From positions 62,001-126,000 of the forward strand of contig LVLI01000202.1 of the NCBI GenBank assembly GCA_001687465.1: a DNA stretch of 64,000 nucleotides, written 5' to 3'. Below are positions 45,301-57,139 of the stretch, in pieces. Position numbers and translations under genes: made by a program. The notes under the pieces are model-generated. The model had not been told where the DNA came from. It did not search any database and saw only the letters and a list, made by a program, of their open reading frames with translations. Every line of letters begins with the position of its first letter. The stretch's first letter is position 1. The stretch is from Halocafeteria seosinensis (lineage: Eukaryota > Sar > Bigyra > Bicosoecida).

Positions 45301-47550
45301 CAACGTACTGTTTAAGGCGTTGTTCGCAGCCATGCATTTCGCTTTGTACGCCTTCTTTTTCATCGTCTTTTGAGTTTAATTCCTGTTCTACAACATTGAC
45401 CTTTTCACGTATACTGCGCCTTTTGTGTCTCTGCCAAGACAAAGAATGATTGGCATTGTCATAACCCCTAATGCAGGCTCTGGTGCTAACATACCAATTC
45501 AAAAAATTCTTTCTTGGTTTCCCCCTCCTTCTCTTTTAGCCGGCGGAGTTGATCACGCGCATCATTGGATTCCATGTCAGCGATTTCTTGCTCTAGGTTT
45601 CTGACTTTTTTCTCTTTCAAATCACAGTCTTTTTCCCTCAATTTGAGGCTCCTCTGACGAGGGGTAGGAAGCAGCTTACTTATTGACGGCAGTACCACAA
45701 GCAACAACCAGCAAGCTAAGCATACCTTCGCCTCGTTCAATTTACGTTGACTTGCTCGTTTTTTCGCATTGATGAGGTTTGAGTGATCTTGCAGATTGTC
45801 TAGCTTCTCTTTAGCAGTGTTGAACTCCATTCTGTAGTCATGGAATGCAAAGTAGTAAGCACCACATGGGCGATCGCTGACGAAGAAACCTACTCTTTAT
45901 TCTCATATTCGGTTGATAAGTCGTCAAGAAGGCGTTGCCGTTTCTCGACAATTCTTTCTTTTCTTTCCAGATCTTCTTCCGTAGAATTCACTTTCTCTTG
46001 TATCTTCTCAATAGTTTCGAGTTGTTCATTGTACTCGGCCCACAGAACGTTTCCTTCAGCCTCCTGTACTCAACCCATTTTTAACCCTGTCGCAGCAGAA
46101 CAGTGTAAAAATACCAGGAACGTACCGAAACGTGCTCGTCCATATTTTCGATTCGTTCGATTTGCTTCATATCTTGTTGTGCCTGAACATATTGTGCTTC
46201 CAATTGCTCAATTTTTTCATGAGACTCATCACTCGCTAGACGTTCCTTCGCTTCTGCACAGATTGTATTCCATTGAATCCACCTCATGCACACGCAATAT
46301 CGGTTGAGCGGCATTACCTTGTATATGTTGTCTCGCGTTGTGCACATTCTCATAGATGTTCGATAATCGACACGCTTGCATAAAGAACTGGACAGTAGGC
46401 AATTCGAATCACAAGTTTAAGGAAACTATGGCTGATACGGCCGCACGTACGCTATACAATTTCTGAGGGTTGGCGTTTACGAATTCCTTCATTTTCTCTT
46501 GGGTGATAACGTTCGCCGGGTTGTCGACAGATATGCTGTTGTCGCGTACAAATTGTTCGATTATATGCTTAGCACTCTCAGTGTCATCTTTTACTTCCTT
46601 CCCGGCGGAATTATACAACCTCAGTTGAGATTGCACAGTTCCAGAGGGTTGGCGCAACAGGCGCCTTTGAATGCCAATTCTATTCCCAAAAATGTGAGGA
46701 CGAAAAGCTATCTTGCCTGCACGGAGTAGAACGTGAAACAATGCCGACAGAAAGCCGTGACTACTTCTTGTGGCACGTACCTTCATTATAGAACGACACG
46801 TATATGAGTGTGTTGCCATCGGAACCTTCCCTCACCACATCAGCTAAGTTCGAATTTCTACCAGTGACGTTAGCCCTGCTACCAAAGACGAGCTGAATCG
46901 CTGAGCAAATACTACTCTTGCCTGTAATGCCCATAACGTTCGCATATATTGCGTCCATAAATGCTGCCAGAGAAGGATACAATCGTCATACCAGAACCGT
47001 TTAGTCCGACTAGGAAATTTGTGCGTCTACCGAATTTTAGGTGCAGATGTTTATGACACATGAAATTTTGCAGCTGTAGTCACGTAGTCATAATAGAGGT
47101 TGATAGACGTCATTGAAGTTATTTGAGAGACCACCCACTTACTTTAATTTCGTGGATGGCACCCACACAGCCATCATCACTAGTAGCTTCCATGCCCTCC
47201 TGCGCAAGGCTGTCTAACAAATCCAGCTCCTTAGATTCTTTGTCTGCTTCCTGTTTCACGGAACGAGCAGAATGATGGGAAGGTGGGTCTGCGGCCCCAT
47301 TCTGAGTGGACGGTCGAGCTCGCTTCTTTGTCGACGAAGATGCGCTCTTCGCAGGAGGTGGAGACGCTTCAGGTGTCCTTGGCACATCCATTCCATTTTC
47401 ATGATCAGGTTGTTGGCCCTCGACAGAGCCATTCGGGGTTTCAGTTTGCCCCGTATCCTCATTTTGCTGCTGCTCCTCCTGATCACTGTCGCTGTCTTCC
47501 TCCATCAGCATTTTACGAGACAATCGACGAGACTTCTTCTTGCGTGCCAT
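42367..47550 (-). CDS. SMC6: SMC6-like ATPase, intron-dense
   Basis: About 24 exons, roughly 1,200 aa. Early exons: 47143-47550, 46992-47073, 46781-46921, 46451-46716, 46318-46387, 46126-46253, 45894-46063, 45726-45831, all in phase. An acidic/basic disordered leader is followed by LQNFMCHKHLHLKF and the Walker A GLNGSGKSS, split by an intron. Next come RNSNLADVVREG and ISVDNPANVITQEKMKEF (SMC6 pattern VDNP..VL.QD...QFL), then KFHVRPIGPCGIYLKL toward the hinge and long coiled coils. The C-terminal ATPase half has the signature LSGGEKSYTTL and the D-loop/Walker B MDEFDVFMDD; the protein ends QYICITPHDV, RMPSERQ. With SMC5 it forms the repair and sumoylation complex on chromatin. SMC6 is preferred over SMC2/4/5 because of NFMCH, VDNP and MDEFDV. 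Confidence 0.9.
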
Positions 47551-48072
47551 CGTGATTTAGACTCTTTGTTGTTTAAATTACACAAAGGAAACTAGCTTGG
47601 TACTGTCTATGGCTCAGAGCGTCCACTAGAGAGAGAAAACTTTATCTCTAACCTCCCGCTGTTTTGAAATCTCAACAGCAAAAAGAAAGAAAAGTTCTTT
47701 AGGCACAGCCACACAGAGAGATTGCTATGGAAGCTTGTTACAAACAGAAAGAGACCAATTCCTTTCTTTCTCTGCTCAGTTGCACATTGGGGAAGGGAAC
47801 GCTGTACAATTCCTTTCGTCCAGTGCATTTGAATGGGAAGCCAAGGGGGTGGTTGGTTGGTTTTTTTTTGAAATGTCGAAGGCGATAATCTTTTCTTGGA
47901 GCTTCCGCGAAGCAACAATCTTTCCTTGGGGTTTTCTTTCTTGTTTAGCGGCGCCGCAGAATCGGTCCTCAGTCATGCTTGCTTGCTAAGTTGTTTTATC
48001 GTGGACGGTGACATAATCTGTCCATTCTTATCGATCTCTGTGTATGTATTTCACGAACGACGAGTAGGAACT
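47551..48072. promoter_or_regulatory. Divergent promoter region SMC6 / pyruvate kinase
   Basis: About 520 bases between two starts pointing apart. It contains T-rich tracts (near 47850-47870) and no supported frame. Both promoters should lie here; no motif can be assigned. Confidence 0.4.
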
Positions 48073-49979
48073 ATGGCACACTCACACCTGAGAAACAAAG
48101 GGATCTCGTAAGTAGTTCCCTCCACGTGGAGGTGGACTTCAAGAATGCTTCATTTCCATTGATAGGAGGCATATCTACGTACGCCGGCACTCTCTCTATG
48201 CACTTTACAGGTTGGAGCACATCCTATCCACGTCTGATCTGGAGACTCGTAGAAGTCGCATTGTATGCACCATCGGTCCGGCATGCTGGGAGGTGGAGCA
48301 GCTCGTGAAGATGATTGATTGTGGTATGAATGTAGCCAGGCTTAATTTCTCCCACGGAGACCACCAGATGCATGGGCGAACCGTTGCTCGAATTCGCGAG
48401 GCCGTGGCCCAGCGACCGGGCAAACATGTGGCCATCATGCTAGACACAAAAGGGCCGGAGATCCGTACCGGATACCTTAAAGATGCGAAGGAGATTCAAC
48501 TAACGAAAGGACAAGAGCTGTTCATTTCGACGGACTACGATTTGAAGGGTGATACGTCAACCATTGCATGCTCGTACAAGAAACTGCCTCAGACAGTCAG
48601 TCCAGGTGGAGTCATACTGGCGGCTGATGGTAACGTTGTTATGCGTGTTGAAGAATGCAGAGAGGAGTAAGTAGTGTTGGTGTACTGTGCGACGCTCCAA
48701 AAAAGTGTTATTGCATCTGCGGAATTGTTTTACCTTCAGTGGGGTACGCGTGACCGTGCAAAGCAATTCCACCCTCGGTGAAAGAAAGAACGTCACCCTT
48801 CCCGGTTGTTACGTGGACCTGCCTACAATGACAGAAAAGGATCGAAGTGACATCGTCGACTTCGGTATCCAGTATGGAGTAGATTTAATAGCTGCATCGT
48901 TTGTGAGGAAAGGCGAAGACCTTGGTAAGTCGCACTCAGTATGTTTTTGGAGAAAGCTTTAGTTAGCTCACCTCTGTCGAATGCAGATGTAATTCGGGAG
49001 ACACTTGGACAAGCGGGAGCATACATCAAGATTATCTCAAAAATCGAAAACCAAGAGGTTAGTGCTCTTTCATCTGGTTTGTATGTTTGTTCGCTTTGGT
49101 GTCATCCATTTGAGCTTTACTCCTAACTCATTTTCAGGGTTTGGAGAATTTCGATAACATCCTTGAGAAAACCGATGGTGTTATGGTGGCCCGTGGTGAC
49201 ATGGGTATGGAAATGCCTTCTGAAAAGGTATTTCTTGCGCAGAAAATGATGATCCGAAAATGCAATCTAGTGGGCAAGCCGGTGATAACTGCTACTCAAA
49301 TGCTTGATTCCATGATCCAAAACCCGCGCCCTACTCGGGCCGAGTGCACAGACGTAGCCAATGCTGTGCTGGACGGGACTGATGGCGTCATGCTCTCAGG
49401 GGAGACTGCGAGCGGAAGCTACCCCTTTGACTCAATCCTGATGATGGCTCGTGTTTGTGTCGAAGCCGAAAATGTCATGAACCACCGTCAATTATACTAT
49501 GCCGTAAGCGGGAGTGTCCATGAAGAACTTAGTGAAATCGTTCCCATGCAAGAAGGAGTGGCGAGCTCTGCCGTAAAGACTGCGATGGACATCGACGCTC
49601 GATGTATTATCGTATGCTCTGAAACCGGAAATTCCGCTCGTCTTGTAGCCAAGTATCGGTACGTCACTGGCTGAGCATCATCTCCGCGATTTTGTTGCTT
49701 TCATTCGCTGCGCGTAAGCTTTACTGCAGACCGGGCATTCCTATATTGGTGCTAACCGCTACGGACTGGGTAGCTAGACAATGCTCTGGTTTACTTCGGC
49801 AAGTACATGCCCTCCAGATGGGAAGTATGATCGGAACGGAGTCTATTTTGCTCAGAGCGATTGAGATGGCCCGAGACTGGGGCTGGGTAGACACTGGTGA
49901 CTGTGTCGTGGCTGTCCATGGTCAACTTGAAGGCCGACCAGGCTCCACTAACCTATGCAAGGTATTAGAGGTATCTTAA
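48073..49979 (+). CDS. Pyruvate kinase
   Basis: Six exons: 48073-48107, 48211-48666, 48740-48924, 48987-49057, 49138-49658, 49730-49979 (505 aa, in phase). The final glycolytic step, PEP + ADP to pyruvate + ATP. Motifs in order: RSRIVCTIGPA, MNVARLNFSHG, MLDTKGPEIRTG, the B-domain with ERKNVTLPG, SKIENQEGLENFDNI (catalytic Lys region), GVMVARGDMGMEMP, GKPVITATQMLDSM, RAECTDVANAVLDGTD, GVMLSGETASG, and a C-domain ending GSTNLCKVLEVS, the usual end. Length is typical (about 500). No organelle presequence is evident (MAHSHLRNKGI), so it is probably cytosolic. The first exon is only 35 bases. It converges on the papain-like gene with 131 bases between the stops. Confidence 0.96.
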
Positions 49980-50110
49980 GTGTATATTTGTCACATTCGT
50001 CACAACAGGATAGCTCAGCTCGTGAGATCTTTTGAAGTTACTTCTACTTCATGTTCCGGGTGGCTAACATTTGCGACGGCCAATAGTCTCACGACTAAGG
50101 TCACGTCACT

Positions 50111-52262
50111 CTACTTCAAAATTGGGTACGTGGCATCCGTGGCAACACCACAATTATTACCTTTGCGTGACATCAAAATATACCCATCGTCCCCCCAGTA
50201 GGTAGACCAACTGTTCTTGACAATCCTGCGAGCCGAAACCACAAGTTAATATCCAAGGTAGCAAAGCGTGCCTGACTATGTCTTAACATACCAGTAGTCC
50301 TCACCATTTTCAGTGGTACCGTACCCTACGGCCAGCACAGTATGGTCGAGATCGTTGTAGCCGTTTTTGCCTGCGAAACATCAAAAACAGATGACGTCCA
50401 CTTTATTCAAGAACCAAGAGAAGCCAGCGATCTTGCGATGGCGGAAGAGCCCTCAGGAACAGTAAATAAGTCATCAACTACTAATATAGAGAACGAAATG
50501 AACTCAAATATTAGATCATAGAAATCTCATGTAGAGCATCACTGGGCAGCCTACTTTATTGCTAGCACAAGCGCCACTTACACTTTGGATCATAATAGAC
50601 TCCCGACGAGTAAAACGAGAACGAATCCAAGGAGGCATCAATGCTAATGCTGGTGGGGCCTTGCAGTGCGATTGCGGCCATCAACGCCCTTTCGTCACCC
50701 GATTTCACGTTAACGTAGCTTGATAGCTGGACCAGGGGCTTTGTTACAGTACGGTTCACGCCACACCATCCGTTAGCAGCTAAGTATGGGCCATATGCTT
50801 GTTGTGTAGACAGACCACCGTTAGACATGATCCACTCGTAAGCGCTTGTGTCTAATCCACCATCGCAGCCATTGTTTTCATATTTCCAGCTACAGTCGAC
50901 AAGCTCCTGCTGACTAAGTACTGGAAGAACTCCATATTTTAAAAAGTAGTGTCCTTCAATAGTTCCGGTCGTTCCGAAGCTCCAGCAAGACCCTGATACA
51001 TATCCAAAAATTGATGAAGCGAATCCAACGACCGGTGCAGCAGTAACTAAAAACTTACCACAAGGACCTTGGTCCTTAACAGGGTTGACGGCTCCCTTGG
51101 TTCTCCAATCCACGTGTGTAGGAAGCTCAGTCAATGGCTCTTCTACGGCACTATGCGACATGGCACCAGATTTTCTCAAACCACCATGGCGATTACGCCT
51201 TCTCCTTCTTCCTGCCCCTGTGTACAATGCTCTTTCACTATGAGTCATATCAGTAAAGCGATTCACTTCCAAACGAGCGGAAAGGCCTTGGCTCGCAAAT
51301 TCGTGATTTTTGGAGTGTATGAATTGGAGATTTTGTAAGAAAACCTTTTCTCTTTCAGCTCTGAAAAAAATTTGAGGAAAATGACTATCCAGCAGCTACA
51401 CAACGATGGAAATCCAATACGAACCTCTCACTCGCACTTGCGTAATTCTTGTTGAATTTCCGCAGAAATTGTTCAAACACAGTGTCCGTTGCATCTCCGG
51501 AAGCCTTAGAAACGTGTACCAGTCTCCCTAAGAAAGTGCGAGGATCCCATGATCCGAAGAGGCTCTCGCTGCTCCAGGATTCACACTCCATATCAGGTTT
51601 TTCAAAGATGTTGGCCGGGAAGGATGCAGATCCTGATTGGTAACTGTAATAGTCAAAGATGTACTCATCATAGTGGCTTCCAGTGACCGTATTGTAGCCC
51701 AAAAAGTGGAACTGCATTGGAGTTTCATCTTGCACCGTTGTGTAGAAGTGGTACGTGTTCACCTTCTGCTCATTTTGGGTGATATACACGTAGTCAAAGC
51801 ATTCTTTTCCACGAATGAATACCGTCGCGTTCTGTTTGTGAAAGGTTTGGGAGATGTCCGGAATCAGCGGAGTCAAGCTGACTTCGCCTGGGGTCGTGTA
51901 GCACTTCTGTTTGGTAATTACTGGGTTCACTTGCCAAGTGACCTTTTTGCCAGGTCTGTCAATAAGGGGACCACAGCCACTCCGAATAACCACATGCGAT
52001 ACAGAGACATACTCCCCGAGAGATCGACGTACCTGTAGATGTAAATGTCCGTCCCATGAAAGTAATCCAGGGTCTGTTTCTCATCATGGGGGCTGGAAGC
52101 GTCATAATAATCCGTAATTGTCTGCACGATATCCCCGTATGGCAGGGTCAATACCGTCTCCACCGAGTACACAGACGGTCGTATATACGCAGCAGATACT
52201 TGTGCTGTCAATGACACCCATATTAGTCCAGCAAACGCCGCGAAAACAAAGGATTTCGTCAT
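50111..52262 (-). CDS. Secreted papain-family cysteine protease with CFAD-like N-terminal domain
   Basis: Six exons: 52033-52262, 51425-51955, 51059-51360, 50582-50992, 50292-50370, 50111-50225 (555 aa, in phase). A signal peptide ([17 protein letters not shown]) is followed by a roughly 190-residue domain with [14 protein letters not shown] and [20 protein letters not shown], the arrangement of counting-factor-associated protein D and related animal and protist proteases. The I29 inhibitor prodomain follows ([28 protein letters not shown]), then the C1A domain: oxyanion Gln and catalytic Cys in QGPCGSCWSFG (split by an intron after GPCG), His in [11 protein letters not shown], Asn in [15 protein letters not shown]. 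It ends [12 protein letters not shown]. All catalytic residues are present, so it should be an active lysosomal or secreted endopeptidase made as a zymogen. Confidence 0.93.
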
Positions 52263-53009
52263 GCTGCAACCCGGACAAACCTGGGGGTTTTGTCCCTGTA
52301 GCAGGAGTCTGTATGCACGTAAATCGAGGAGACGATGTTTCTCCTCAAACGCACACACACAGAAAGAGATGTAGCTATGTGTTTACTCCAAAAAAAAATG
52401 TATGAAACGACAATGCTTATAGAAAGCTTTCACTATTCGTGTCCGCCGGCACCATTGTCCGCTTCTGAACCCTAGGAATTTAAGGGCGCGGGCATTCCGC
52501 CTTTGAAAGCGTTCGATTAAACTACCAACCTGGTACAATATGTAGGCAGCGTTTTCCGAGAAGTTATACCCTGTGCATCCTCCCTCTCACGGCAAATAGT
52601 AACATTCAAATATCCCAGGTGTAAGGGTTGTACAGCACTACCACTGATTATGGGAAATGTTATCGTATCGTTACGAAACTGAAACGATTGAAGACGAACT
52701 AAAAGTTTGCGCTCTTCCCTACGACTACATCAAAAACATTTATTGCACTCTGCCGTACGTCTGCTGACTCAGTGCTGCGTGCCATTAACAGCGTTACCTT
52801 CTTCCTGTTGAGTCTTTTCGATTAAGCTCAGTTTCCTCCGACTGCATTTTGAATAAAGTTATGAAACCAATAAATTCTGGAACATGAACTCCTTGGAAGA
52901 ATGCTCGAGTCGTTGTCACAGCGTAAAACTCTTGGTTTATTGTCCAATATCGATGGTTTATACCATCCGCTCTCATGTAACCAAAGGCGCCTATCCAAGT
53001 GCGTTCGCC
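52263..53009. promoter_or_regulatory. Intergenic upstream of the protease
   Basis: About 750 bases between two minus-strand genes: the protease promoter and the 3' end of the next gene. A 60-codon minus-strand frame at 52794-52976 has no recognisable sequence. No repeat or RNA gene seen. Confidence 0.3.
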
Positions 53010-54015
53010 CTAGCTGGGTATAACCTGCTGAAGTGCTGCATGCATTGACGTATTCGAACCTTGAGCCCCACGAGAGTTTCCCCTCGCCGGTGGGGAAGAA
53101 ATGCGATACTGGTTACTCTCTCCGAAATTGGATTCAAATCTACCAGGTGTGCCAAAAAGTGTATCACGAGCGATTAATTCTCGATTTGGCGAACCATATG
53201 TATTATTCGGAAATCCCTTGCGAGGCGAGGCGTACATGTTCCTCGAGCTAACACGATTTGACTCGTCCGCGGAAGTATCTGTGGCGTCTTGGGTCCGTTG
53301 TTGGGTCTTTAGAAGTGCCTGATGCAGCCTCTCCTGATCCGATGCAACTCTACTGAGAGCCAGATTGACGTCTTCTTTGAGCTCTTGAGTACTGGTATCC
53401 GGGATCGCTCGTTGGTTCAAATTCCCTTCCAACCGTGTATAGAGATTCGACAATGTCTTGATGTTATCGGAGAGGATCAATTCAACGTCACGTAGCGCCT
53501 CGAAACAAGAGCGCAGAGGATGTTGAGAGCTATCCGGTTCCATAGCCTGATAATATTGGAAAAGATGTTCCATAAAAGTTTGCACGTCGTCCCTTTCCGA
53601 TTCCCTTAGGAGCGCAGAGGCCTGAACCACATCAAGAATTTAAAAAGAATATGTAGCAAGGTTGGTCGCTCTCTCAGGAACTTACATAACTTTTAACTGT
53701 AGAATCATCACGTAATTGGGTAGGGTAAGAATACTGGAGAGCATCTACTAGTTTCGTGAACAACGCCGAGGAAGATCCTGCCTCGTTTTGAATTCCACGA
53801 TCTGGTCTAGCTGGCTGAGATGTGGGAACCGAAGACTCCGCACTAGACGCGGCTGTTGCGGCTGCAGAGGAAGACGTCTCCGTTCGAGCTCTTTTCGAGT
53901 TGTGAGTGCTTGAATTGGCCGTTCTACTGGTCGTCGTGGATTTCCTACTAGCCTTTGTAGTTGAGGGTTTGGCTCGTTTGCGGCCGGTCGCAGAGGTGTT
54001 GGACGTTTTGGGCAT
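53010..54015 (-). CDS. Hypothetical nuclear-looking protein, two exons
   Basis: Exons 53686-54015 and 53010-53621 join in phase 0 (GTAAGT donor, TTCAG acceptor), 313 aa. The first 75 residues are Ser/Thr/Lys/Arg-rich and resemble a nuclear-targeting, DNA-binding tail (GRKRAKPSTTKASRKS, later NSKRARTE). A predicted all-helical domain of about 130 residues follows (SSALFTKLVDALQYSYPTQL, VQTFMEHLFQYYQAM, and a heptad segment to about 235). The C-terminus is Asn/Ser/Gly/Arg-rich. I recognise no family. The split into basic tail and helical domain would fit a chromatin or kinetochore component, but that is only a guess. It is divergent from the Fe-S gene, with 346 bases between the starts. Confidence 0.6.
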
Positions 54016-54361
54016 GGTTTTCGACGTTCCACAAGGGATATAATGTTATTTCCGGGTTGGTACACTCTATATTATGTTACAAATGCAGTGCAACCTTAAC
54101 ATTGTACAAGCACGACGGATTGAAGGCGATAATTCAAACCCAACGAGCACTGAAACAAAAGATTGCTCGATGGCGCAGGAAGTCCAAAAGTTGGGTCTTA
54201 TAATGTTTTACAGCGCTCATGCTGCATGAGCATCTAGTGTTGGTGATTTTATAACAAGAGTATAAAAGGTTGTATTTTTCTTGAAAGCGAGGAAAGTGAT
54301 TATTGTTTCCTCACTTTAAAATAAGGCCTATAGAACACGTACCAGGATATTGGCGCTCTCT
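54016..54361. promoter_or_regulatory. Divergent promoter region, hypothetical / ISCA gene
   Basis: 346 bases, AT-rich, between two starts pointing apart. An AT-rich stretch with TATAAAAGG sits at about 54260, roughly 100 bases before the ISCA start, and could be a TATA element. No gene. Confidence 0.4.
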
Positions 54362-55290
54362 ATGCCACGTCACTTGCGTATTACTGAAATGAGGAATGCT
54401 GTCAGAGCACTTCCCAGAATTGGACGCTCTTCAGTGGCAACATCGGGTTATGCAGACGTTGGAGTGTCAACTTTGCATGCGTTCAGTGCCTCACCAAACT
54501 CTTCGTACGTGCATCAATTCCAGCGGCACGCGCACAACAGAGCCCCAATGACCCCGCTCAGTAGCTCTTCCGGGGGCCAACTATCGTCCACTTCGAGTGC
54601 ACTATCACCTGGTAGAACGTTTCATACGGATACCAGTCTAACACAGGAGAGCGTTACGGCTGCCCACGAGGAGCAGAGCGTGGAAGTTGTGCAACCTTCA
54701 GCTACTCACGAAGATAGCCTCAAGATTTCAGACCGATGTGTTGAGGTAAGTAACCAGTACTTCCAATTTTGGTGAAGCAGAAATCATTTGCTGGAATGAT
54801 GATTCGCAGCGCCTGGAGGAAATCGCCGCCAAGGAGAAATACAGAGACTTGGTGGAACGGGGTGAGTTCAAACTTAGAGTTGGGGTTAGAGCTGGTGGAT
54901 GTGATGGATTTGAGTACTTTCTGGATCTAGACAAAGAACCTGCGAAAGAAGATGATATGTACGTAAAACGGTTTCAACATTTGGGCATACACTGACGAAA
55001 TTGCTTGACTTCTTTACCTATGAGCGCAGAATATTTCAACGAGGCATAGCGAAGATAGTTGTCGACGATCAAGCACTGGAGAAAATAGAGGGAAGCACTA
55101 TTGATTTCACTGAAGATTTAATAGGATCGAAGTGAGTTGGCTGTCTTTGTGTTCGCTTATACTTGTTAGGCTCCAGACTTGCTCGGCGGCTTGATGCAGA
55201 TTTGCTGTCGTCGATAATCCGAATGCGGAAACATCCTGCGGTTGTGGAACAAGCTTTGCCCCGAAAGAGGAGGAAGGCTTCAAAATCTAG
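54362..55290 (+). CDS. ISCA-type iron-sulfur cluster assembly protein, mitochondrial
   Basis: Four exons, 54362-54745, 54810-54958, 55030-55131, 55200-55290 (241 aa, in phase). The first 125 residues are an Arg/Ser-rich presequence and linker (MPRHLRITEMRNAVRALPRI), typical of mitochondrial import. The HesB/IscA domain follows: FKLRVGVRAGGCDGFEY, KIVVDDQALEKIEGSTIDF, ending NPNAETSCGCGTSF. The three conserved Cys (AGGC, then CGC) are present. A-type proteins deliver 4Fe-4S clusters to mitochondrial targets; GST.DF and NPNA suit the ISCA2/A-type group, but ISCA1 versus ISCA2 cannot be settled. The C-terminal tail APKEEEGFKI is longer than usual. Splice sites were chosen because only they restore the conserved end. 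Confidence 0.9.
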
Positions 55291-55456
55291 TTCTTCGACG
55301 CCGAAGACCGCGCTTATTGGCGAAACTCCCCACACGTAGTGGCCTCTGAATCAAAATATAACAACAAAAGTTAGTTTGAGAATAAGGTTGTTTTCCTGAG
55401 CTTTCTAAGCTGGAGTCACTCAATTGCAAGTTCTTCACCTACACCGTGTAGACTGG

Positions 55457-55996
55457 CTACCCTTTTAGTTTTAATGATTTAATGGAGGATTGATTGGCCA
55501 ATCCTGTTGCCGTTGTAATGAAGTGCAAGAACAGGGCGATACGCTGGAATGTTAGAGCATTGCCGCTCAAGGAAAAATCTCCATCTTCCGTAGTATGCTG
55601 ATATATTGAGCTTCCACTTTCACGCACTACAAAGCTGATCCACAATAAAGCTGTGAAGGTCGACCCCGGAGCTGAACTTCGCTGCATCTGCGTCAGATGA
55701 CCTGAAGAGGACGTTTGACTCCACAGTTGTTCTATCAATGTTCTCGGTTTGATATATACATCAAGTCTACAGCTGTCATCCGTGCTTTTGAATAGACACT
55801 CTTGGACACGTTTTGTACTTTGTGGGAAAATTCTATCGCCTGCTGCGCACTGCTCGGTGGCTCTGTTCCGTAGAACTGCTGTGTGCAAGGGTTTTCGCGG
55901 TAGCAAATACCAGCGTATAGAGAAAAGCATAGTGGCGATTCTTTGTGTATACGTTTCAAACTTCTTATTTATTGACCGCAGTTGGAGGTTGAACAC
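55457..55996 (-). CDS. Possible hypothetical protein (179 aa)
   Basis: An uninterrupted frame in the 880-base gap between the ISCA and bHLH-like genes. The N-terminal 50 residues are basic. There is one hydrophobic span (TFTALLWISFVV) and another toward the end (IALFLHFITTATGL), so a small membrane protein is possible. No family recognised, no splice evidence, and an overlapping 74-codon frame exists on the same strand. It could be chance. A start at the Met near 55930 is an alternative. Confidence 0.35.
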   Translation of the reverse strand: MFNLQLRSINKKFETYTQRIATMLFSIRWYLLPRKPLHTAVLRNRATEQCAAGDRIFPQSTKRVQECLFKSTDDSCRLDVYIKPRTLIEQLWSQTSSSGHLTQMQRSSAPGSTFTALLWISFVVRESGSSIYQHTTEDGDFSLSGNALTFQRIALFLHFITTATGLANQSSIKSLKLKG

Positions 55997-56171
55997 CCTC
56001 TATTCACAGTGCCGCTGGGGCGCAATTTTATTCAGTGTTGCTCAACGTTGAAGACTCGGTGGTGCCAGGTGTATCTTGCGGAACACGCTCGCGATATAAG
56101 GCTCTGGAAGGACACGGAAACAAATCCAACATAACACCGTCGAACTATTGAACTAGCCGCATGGTGTTTCA

Positions 56172-57139
56172 ATGGAACCAGACTATCCAACAAAGCTCTT
56201 GCACGCACATCCGGCTAATTGTCAAGTGACTGAACTCCAGTACAACAAGCTGAAGCACTTGACGTCAGACGAGGAATTGCCAAAAATGAGAAAGGGCTCG
56301 ACAGCCTCTAATGAAATGAAAGGCGACGATCCAGTAGGAGACGATGATGAAAACACACAGGAAACATCGCATGCTACCTCACCTCCTGCAGAGTGTTCTA
56401 ATGGAGACGACCCCCCTCCTAGGAGATCCGCAGGACGCCGTAGTGGAGGTGACAATGGGAGGACGAAGAGAAAACGTATAGAACAAAACCATCGACAGGT
56501 ACGTTAATTGGGAAGCTGTGATGTTTAAGAAAAGAACAATATCTCAGTTAGCTTAAGTTACAGAAAGTGGGAGAATTATTTAATACTCTGTCTAAGGTTC
56601 TGGGTAACTCCGATGAGTATGCTTTAAGACTTACACGTCCGTTAATCCTGGAAATGGCAATTGAGCGGCTCTCTGGTGAGGCGGACAAACCTGCCTTGCC
56701 TTCCAATGGCGAAAACGTACTGAGACGGAAGCGAGGGCGAGACAATTCTCAACTTGGGGCGGAAGTTTGCCCGTCATGTGGGAGCGTGGTTAATGCACAA
56801 CCTCAGTCAGCCCCAAAAACAATTGGGCAGTGTACGCCGAATGCTGCGAATGCGTCGTGTCAATCAGCACGTGGTTATGATTCCCCGCTGATTGTAGATA
56901 ACACAGTTTATTGTCCAAGAACAAGTACCCCGAGTGTCGCCTCACACACCCAGTTGTATTCGTGGCCCGGATCTCCTCGACCTGGAGTAACCCACGTGGA
57001 TCCTCCAAACTCTAGCGTTCCACCTACGAATCCAGGCATTCCGACTGCGTACCCTAGCGTTCCGGCTTCATATAACTATCCTTGGTATTTCTACGCGCCA
57101 AGTATCCCTCCGACTAACGTCAAATGTCAACGAAAATAA
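56172..57139 (+). CDS. bHLH-like putative transcription factor
   Basis: Exons 56172-56498 and 56564-57139 (300 aa). Splicing joins TKRKRIEQNHRQ to KVGELFNTLSKVLG. The result looks like a basic helix-loop-helix: a basic region with Asn-His and Arg, helix 1 (KVGELFNTLSKVL), a loop of about 10, and helix 2 (RPLILEMAIERLSG). The basic part ends QNHRQKV rather than ERRRR.I, so DNA contacts may differ from E-box-binding bHLH proteins. The N-terminus is acidic and Ser-rich. The C-terminus has one CPSC pair and a long Pro/Ser/Thr-rich stretch with NPGIPTAYPSVP-like turns, as in activation domains. Proposed role: nuclear transcription regulator (inference). Target unknown. Confidence 0.6.

Noticed and set aside
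42367-47550. SMC4 or SMC5 identity
   Set aside because: NFMCH near the N-terminus, VDNPxxVITQ and MDEFDVFMDD are the SMC6 patterns.
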